From assembly GCF_003865075.1 (NCBI RefSeq), contig NZ_BHWB01000006.1, positions 124,001 to 188,000 on the forward strand: a DNA stretch of 64,000 bases, in the 5' to 3' direction. The notes beneath the pieces are model-generated. The model was not told the DNA's origin. It made no database searches and was given only the letters and a program-made list of their open reading frames with translations. Both the position numbers and the translations under genes were made by a program. Source of the DNA: Bacteroides faecalis. Lineage in GTDB: Bacteria; Bacteroidota; Bacteroidia; Bacteroidales; Bacteroidaceae. Below, in pieces: positions 59,191-64,000 of this stretch (its first letter is position 1; each line of letters opens with the position of its first letter).

Positions 59191-62100
59191 ATGAAACTAT
59201 TTCTTTTCCCGAGACGGCCCATACTATGGTCGTTTCTAGCACTCCTTTTCTGCTTTTCCATCCCGGTAAGTGCAGATAAGACATCACCACAGGAGATACA
59301 TTTAACTGGTACAAAACAAGTTAAGAGCCTAAAAGATCTGATTCAACAGATAGAAGGTTCCAGCAGTTATCGTTTTTCATATGTGAAAGGGCTTATCGAT
59401 AATATTTCCGTACATGTCAACGAAACAAAAGGGGCTATCGAAGAAATCCTTAATGAAGCATTGGACGGCACAGGGCTAACTTATGTTATTAAATCGAATG
59501 ACATTATCTTAGTAAAAACGACTCCACAGTCTATCACGCAGGCAAACACGACACTAAAAATAGTAAAAGGTACAGTGTTGGACGCAGAAACAAACGAACC
59601 AATCATTGGTGCTCAAGTCTGGTTGAAAGAAACTCCGGACGGAACAGTTACTAATATAGACGGAGGATTTGAGTTAAAGGCGAAAGGTGGAGTAGGAATA
59701 TTAGTTATTTCGTACATTGGCTACAAAACCGAAGAAATCACAATAAAAGGTAATCAGCCTATTTTATGCAAACTTCAACAAGATACTCAGCAGTTGGATG
59801 AAGTAGTGGTAGTAGGATACGGAACACAGAAAAAAGAAAGTGTAGTCGGTTCCATTTCCAGTGTAAAAGTAGACGCTCTGAAAATGCCTGTATCTAAATT
59901 AAGTAATAATCTAGGCGGTCAGCTTTCAGGGCTTATTACACTACAGAAGAATAACGAACCGGGTGCAAGTACAGAATTCTGGATTCGGGGTATCAGTACA
60001 TTCGGAGCCAACAAGAAACCATTGGTATTGGTAGACGGTATCGAACGGGATATGGACCTTGTAAATCCTGAAGATATTCAAACTTTCTCAGTGTTGAAGG
60101 ATGCTGCTGCAACGGCTATCTACGGTGTTCGTGGTGCCAACGGTGTAATCCTGATCACAACACGTACAGGTGAAGAAGGAAAACCTAGAATCTCTTTCCG
60201 CGCAGAAGCCGGAATGTTAGGCCCGACCAAACGCCCTAAAATGGTAAATGCTATGCAATTTGTAGAAATGTACAACGAAGCCTATCGTTCAGCCAACGAC
60301 GGAAAGAACTACTACAATGAAGAAGCTGTTGAAAAATACCGTACAGGAGAGGACCCGGATCTGTATCCGAATGTAGACTGGATGGACGAACTCTATAACA
60401 ATTACGCATTCAGTGAACGAGTGAACCTGGGCGTTAGTGGTGGTGGTAACATTGCTAAATACTATATTTCCGGAGCATTCTATAATGAAGGAGGTATGTT
60501 CAAAAGCGACTCGATGAACGAATACAATACATCGACTTACTTCAAACGATATAATTTCCGTTCTAACGTAGATGTAAAACTACATCGGACTACCACTTTG
60601 AATGTAAATCTGTCCTCCGTATTTGAGAAACTAAACGGACCGGGTGCTGATGCTTCAACCATCTGGAATTATGCATATATCACTGCACCGAACGCTTTCC
60701 CATTACGTTACTCAGACGGAAAATTCTCCGGTCCTACTACTTCTGAAGGAAACAACCCTTATAACCTTTTGACTCAATCCGGATATTACGAAAGATTCTG
60801 GAACAACGCCCAATCACTGATTGGATTGACACAGGATTTCTCCGAACTAATCACTCCGGGATTAACAGCCAACGTCAAACTTTCTTTTGACGCACAGAAC
60901 TATAATTGGATTAAACGTTCGAAACAAGTGCCGACGTTTATGGCCAACGGACGCGACGAAGAGGGTGAAATACTGTATACTCAAGGTAATATTGGACAAG
61001 AAAATCTGAATTATTCAAAAGGTAATACCGGCTATACAACGACTTATATCGAAGCATCTGTAAATTACAACCGTACATTTGGAGTACACACACTTGGAGC
61101 TTTATTCCTGTATAACCAGAAACAAAAAAATAAAACCGGTGTAGATAATGCAGAAGATGCACTCCCCTATCGCCATCAAGGTATCGCAGGACGTATAACC
61201 TATGCTTATGATAACCGCTACTTTATTGAAGGAAACTTTGGTTACAACGGTTCTGAAAACTTCAGCCCGGGTAATCGATTTGGTTTCTTCCCGTCAGTAG
61301 CTGCCGGATGGTTGGTTTCTAATGAAAAGTTCTGGGAACCTTTGGCAAGTACTATTGATATGTTTAAAATTAAAGGTTCATACGGTGAAGTCGGAAATGA
61401 CCAGATTGGTGGTGGCAGACGTTTCATCTATAATGCAACAGTAGTAGATAGTGGAAGCTATGACTTCGGTTTAAACTCACATACTGAAAAAGGAATACGT
61501 GTAGGAGACTGGGCCAATCCGAATGTAGGATGGGAACGTGCTAAGAAAATGAATGTAGGTGTAGAAGTATCTTTTTTCAATGCTTTAAAAATTCAAGCCG
61601 ACTACTTCACAGAAAGACGTGAAGGCATTTTCTTGGAACGTAATTCATTACCTTTATATATGGGTATCACAACCAAACCATATGTAAATGTAGGTAAAAT
61701 GAAAAACAAAGGTTTTGATACTTCTCTGGAATACAATCAACGAGTAGGTCAAGTACGCTTGTCTGGAAAAGCCAATTTCACTTACGCTCACAATGAAATA
61801 GTAGACAACGACGAACCGGATTGGAAATATCCGTACTTAAACCGCAGAGGACAAACATTATGGCCACAATACGGACTAGTAGCAGCCGGATTATTCGAGT
61901 CTCAGGAAGATATTGACTCTTGGCCTAAACAGACTTTCGGAGATGTGAAACCGGGTGATATCAAATACATCGATATCAATGGTGACGGTCAGATTGACAA
62001 AAATGACGAGAAAGCGCTTGGTTGGGCCGGCGTACCGGAAATCGTTTATGGCTTCGGTTTGTCAGCTGCATGGAAAGGTTTCGACATCTCTGTATTCTTC

Positions 62101-62526
62101 CAGGGAGCAGGTCATGTAAGTTTAATGCAAAGTGGTTCGGCCATCCAAGCATTCAAAGGCCGCAACATGGTAGAAAGTGGTGTATATGAAGATATTTACT
62201 ACAATCACTGGTCGGAAAGTAATCCGGACACAGATGCAAAATATCCTCGTTTATCTCTTGGTTCTAATGAGAATAACTTTCGTAGTTCCTCATTTTGGCA
62301 AAAAGATATGAGCTATCTCCGTTTGAAAACAGCTGAAATTGGATATAACTTCCCTACTAAATGGATTGAGCCTATGCACATTAGTGGTCTGCGTCTCTAC
62401 CTGTCCGGAGTAAATCTACTGACTTTCAGCAAGTTTAAACTTTGGGATCCGGAAGTACTGCAAGGACAAGGTTCTAATTATCCGGCAAACCGAGTCTTTA
62501 ACTTCGGTATTAACGTAAACTTTTAA
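59191..62526 (+). CDS. SusC/RagA transporter with STN signalling domain
   Basis: A 1111-residue outer-membrane transporter. Signal peptide ending IPVSA, STN domain (about 38-105: VKSLKDLIQQIEGSSSYRFS), carboxypeptidase-regulatory-like domain (about 125-200), signature LDEVVVVGYGTQKKESVVGS, plug (KPLVLVDGIERDMDLVNP, ATAIYGVRGANGVILITTRT) and barrel ending VFNFGINVNF. The STN domain contacts the FecR anti-sigma factor, giving trans-envelope control of its own operon. The substrate is not deducible; ECF-controlled SusC proteins in Bacteroides often serve host glycans. Confidence 0.94.
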   Translation: MKLFLFPRRPILWSFLALLFCFSIPVSADKTSPQEIHLTGTKQVKSLKDLIQQIEGSSSYRFSYVKGLIDNISVHVNETKGAIEEILNEALDGTGLTYVIKSNDIILVKTTPQSITQANTTLKIVKGTVLDAETNEPIIGAQVWLKETPDGTVTNIDGGFELKAKGGVGILVISYIGYKTEEITIKGNQPILCKLQQDTQQLDEVVVVGYGTQKKESVVGSISSVKVDALKMPVSKLSNNLGGQLSGLITLQKNNEPGASTEFWIRGISTFGANKKPLVLVDGIERDMDLVNPEDIQTFSVLKDAAATAIYGVRGANGVILITTRTGEEGKPRISFRAEAGMLGPTKRPKMVNAMQFVEMYNEAYRSANDGKNYYNEEAVEKYRTGEDPDLYPNVDWMDELYNNYAFSERVNLGVSGGGNIAKYYISGAFYNEGGMFKSDSMNEYNTSTYFKRYNFRSNVDVKLHRTTTLNVNLSSVFEKLNGPGADASTIWNYAYITAPNAFPLRYSDGKFSGPTTSEGNNPYNLLTQSGYYERFWNNAQSLIGLTQDFSELITPGLTANVKLSFDAQNYNWIKRSKQVPTFMANGRDEEGEILYTQGNIGQENLNYSKGNTGYTTTYIEASVNYNRTFGVHTLGALFLYNQKQKNKTGVDNAEDALPYRHQGIAGRITYAYDNRYFIEGNFGYNGSENFSPGNRFGFFPSVAAGWLVSNEKFWEPLASTIDMFKIKGSYGEVGNDQIGGGRRFIYNATVVDSGSYDFGLNSHTEKGIRVGDWANPNVGWERAKKMNVGVEVSFFNALKIQADYFTERREGIFLERNSLPLYMGITTKPYVNVGKMKNKGFDTSLEYNQRVGQVRLSGKANFTYAHNEIVDNDEPDWKYPYLNRRGQTLWPQYGLVAAGLFESQEDIDSWPKQTFGDVKPGDIKYIDINGDGQIDKNDEKALGWAGVPEIVYGFGLSAAWKGFDISVFFQGAGHVSLMQSGSAIQAFKGRNMVESGVYEDIYYNHWSESNPDTDAKYPRLSLGSNENNFRSSSFWQKDMSYLRLKTAEIGYNFPTKWIEPMHISGLRLYLSGVNLLTFSKFKLWDPEVLQGQGSNYPANRVFNFGINVNF

Positions 62527-62547
62527 CACTATAAATTAGATATAAAA

Positions 62548-64000
62548 ATGAAGAACATTATAAAATATATAGGAATTTCTGCTTTTGCCCTGATGCTGAA
62601 TTCATGTGATTCATATCTGGACAGACAGCCTGACGATGCTCTGACTATCGAAATGATTTTCCAGAAACGTGCGACTACCCAGCAGTACTTATTCAATGTA
62701 TACAGTTATATGATTGATGAATCACATACCGCTAAGAACACACCGTGGTTGGGAGCATCAGACGAAGCTTGTATCACTTATCTTCAAAGAGGTTATTGTT
62801 ATATGAACAATGGCTCATGGTCTCCGGACAGCCCCCCTTATCAGGCATTCTGGAAGTCATATTATCAGGGAATCCGTGAAGCAAACTTCTTTATGCAGAA
62901 CGTAGATAAATGTCCTGAAATCAATTTTGAAGAGAAGTTGCAATGGAAAACTGAGGCACGTTTTCTACGTGCTTACTACTATGCCATGATGATGCGTATG
63001 TATGGCCCGGTCATTCTACTTGGTGATGAAGTAGCAGATATTACTTCGGCAGATTTGGACTTAGGCAAAGAACGTTCTACTTGGGAGGAATGTATGGATT
63101 ACATCTGCAAGGAATTTGATGAAGTAGCCGAGATATTACCTGAGAAACAGGAAACCAACTGGTATGGTAAACCGACCATAGGAGCTGCATTGGCACTCAA
63201 AGCCCGTATGTTACTTTACTCAGCCAGAAAACTATATAATAGTGACGACTCATTTTACAAAAACATCGTCTCCACAGAAGGAAAACATTTGTTTCCACAA
63301 GCATATAATGCAAAGAAATGGGAATGGGCTGCCGAAGCGAATAAAGCCGTTATCGATCTGGGTATCTATGATCTATACAAAGAATACACGAACGGAAATT
63401 TAGATCCATACAAATCCTATGCGGGTATTTATCTGTCACTTTGGAATAACGAAGTTATCTTCGGACGTGCGCTCAACGCTAAAGAATGGAGATACGTTAC
63501 TACCCCACGAGGTATTGGAGATCTTTCGTATGGTGGAGTAGCAGCTACACAAAAAATGGTAGATGCCTATGCAATGGACAATGGACGTTATCCAATCATT
63601 GGATATACCGACAATGGTGCAAATCCGGTTTTTGACCCGGAGGCAAACTATACAGAAGGAAAATTCCAGAATGTGAAAAACCCTGCGGACGGTATAACAT
63701 ACAGCAATACAAATACGATGTATATGAATCGTGAACCTAGATTCTATGTAAGTGTATGTTGGAGCGGTGAAAAATGGAAAGCCGGTTCTAAGACTATCGA
63801 CGTAGAGTTCTATTATGGAGGAAATAGTGGTCCGGGATCATCACACAACTATTCAAAAACCGGTTATCTAATCAGTAAGATGAGCGACCATTCTCTTAAT
63901 CATGCAAACAAAGAATATGGACGTTTCTCTTGGCCAATCTGCCGTTTAGGTGAAATCTATCTAAACTATGCAGAAGCATTGAACGAATGTGATCCCGGCA
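62548..64000 (+). CDS. SusD/RagB family lipoprotein, C-terminal end beyond window
   Basis: Translation from the ATG at 62548 gives MKNIIKYIGISAFALMLNSC (lipobox LNSC, Cys20) followed by DSYLDRQPDDALTIEMIFQK. The frame stays open for 484 codons to the window edge. SusD marks are WKTEARFLRAYYYAMMMRMYG near residue 135 and ICRLGEIYLNYAEALNECDP at the very end. It is the partner of the STN-type SusC, 21 bp upstream. Downstream enzymes that would reveal the substrate lie outside the window. Confidence 0.93.
   Translation, partial: MKNIIKYIGISAFALMLNSCDSYLDRQPDDALTIEMIFQKRATTQQYLFNVYSYMIDESHTAKNTPWLGASDEACITYLQRGYCYMNNGSWSPDSPPYQAFWKSYYQGIREANFFMQNVDKCPEINFEEKLQWKTEARFLRAYYYAMMMRMYGPVILLGDEVADITSADLDLGKERSTWEECMDYICKEFDEVAEILPEKQETNWYGKPTIGAALALKARMLLYSARKLYNSDDSFYKNIVSTEGKHLFPQAYNAKKWEWAAEANKAVIDLGIYDLYKEYTNGNLDPYKSYAGIYLSLWNNEVIFGRALNAKEWRYVTTPRGIGDLSYGGVAATQKMVDAYAMDNGRYPIIGYTDNGANPVFDPEANYTEGKFQNVKNPADGITYSNTNTMYMNREPRFYVSVCWSGEKWKAGSKTIDVEFYYGGNSGPGSSHNYSKTGYLISKMSDHSLNHANKEYGRFSWPICRLGEIYLNYAEALNECDPG

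Overview
The window is chromosomal DNA of a gut Bacteroides, close to the B. thetaiotaomicron/ovatus group. The signs are AT-rich DNA, seven-nucleotide-box promoters of the Bacteroides type (TTTG-N19/20-TAnnTTTG) in front of many genes, few Shine-Dalgarno sequences, four SusC/SusD pairs, a starch utilisation locus in the order susR-susA-susB-susC-susD-susE, an ECF sigma/FecR pair, BACON and PASTA proteins, and a Bacteroides-length EF-P.

Layout. 1-4.7 kb is housekeeping: ddl (cut by the window edge), an RluD-type pseudouridine synthase, a PASTA protein, rpmH, efp, a small lipoprotein and a PepSY-TM protein. 4.7-15.3 kb (minus) is a SusC/SusD operon without glycoside hydrolases. It carries surface lipoproteins (DUF4843-like, PKD-like, BACON) and a large metzincin-type protease, so a peptide or protein substrate is more likely than a glycan. 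15.6-18.9 kb holds an alkaline phosphatase and an intact IS1182-family element that abuts the susR stop codon. 18.9-31.3 kb is the starch locus. It ends after susE: susF and the surface amylase susG of the B. thetaiotaomicron locus are absent. The susA and susB promoters share a two-box architecture with identical spacing. 31.3-37.3 kb holds lpxH, a SufT-like DUF59 gene, radC, a GH20 hexosaminidase and a glycosyltransferase, with an unusual alternating inverted-repeat array at 35.93-36.06 kb.

37.6-53.8 kb is the most interesting part. One minus-strand operon encodes a SusC/SusD pair, a modular lipoprotein and a helveticin J-like propeller lipoprotein. The next encodes a phosphoesterase (EEP) fused to the same helveticin-like domain, a HAD-IIA phosphatase, a GlpT/UhpT-type organophosphate transporter, a glycerol-1-phosphate dehydrogenase (AraM/EgsA family) and the remnant of a glycerophosphodiesterase. 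A DeoR-family regulator is divergent. Together they look like an uptake and catabolic system for a glycerophosphate-containing polymer or lipid headgroup, possibly yielding sn-glycerol-1-phosphate. No such pathway is established to my knowledge, so this is inference. The SusCD operon promoter has been split between its -33 and -7 elements by an IS1595-family insertion with a clean 8-bp target duplication.

53.8-64 kb holds a CocE/NonD hydrolase, a TIM-barrel sugar isomerase/epimerase-like protein, a decayed SGNH hydrolase, and an ECF sigma/FecR-controlled SusC/SusD pair that runs off the end. A 42-bp promoter-like motif is shared by the fecR-susC operon and the isomerase gene, which suggests both belong to the ECF regulon.
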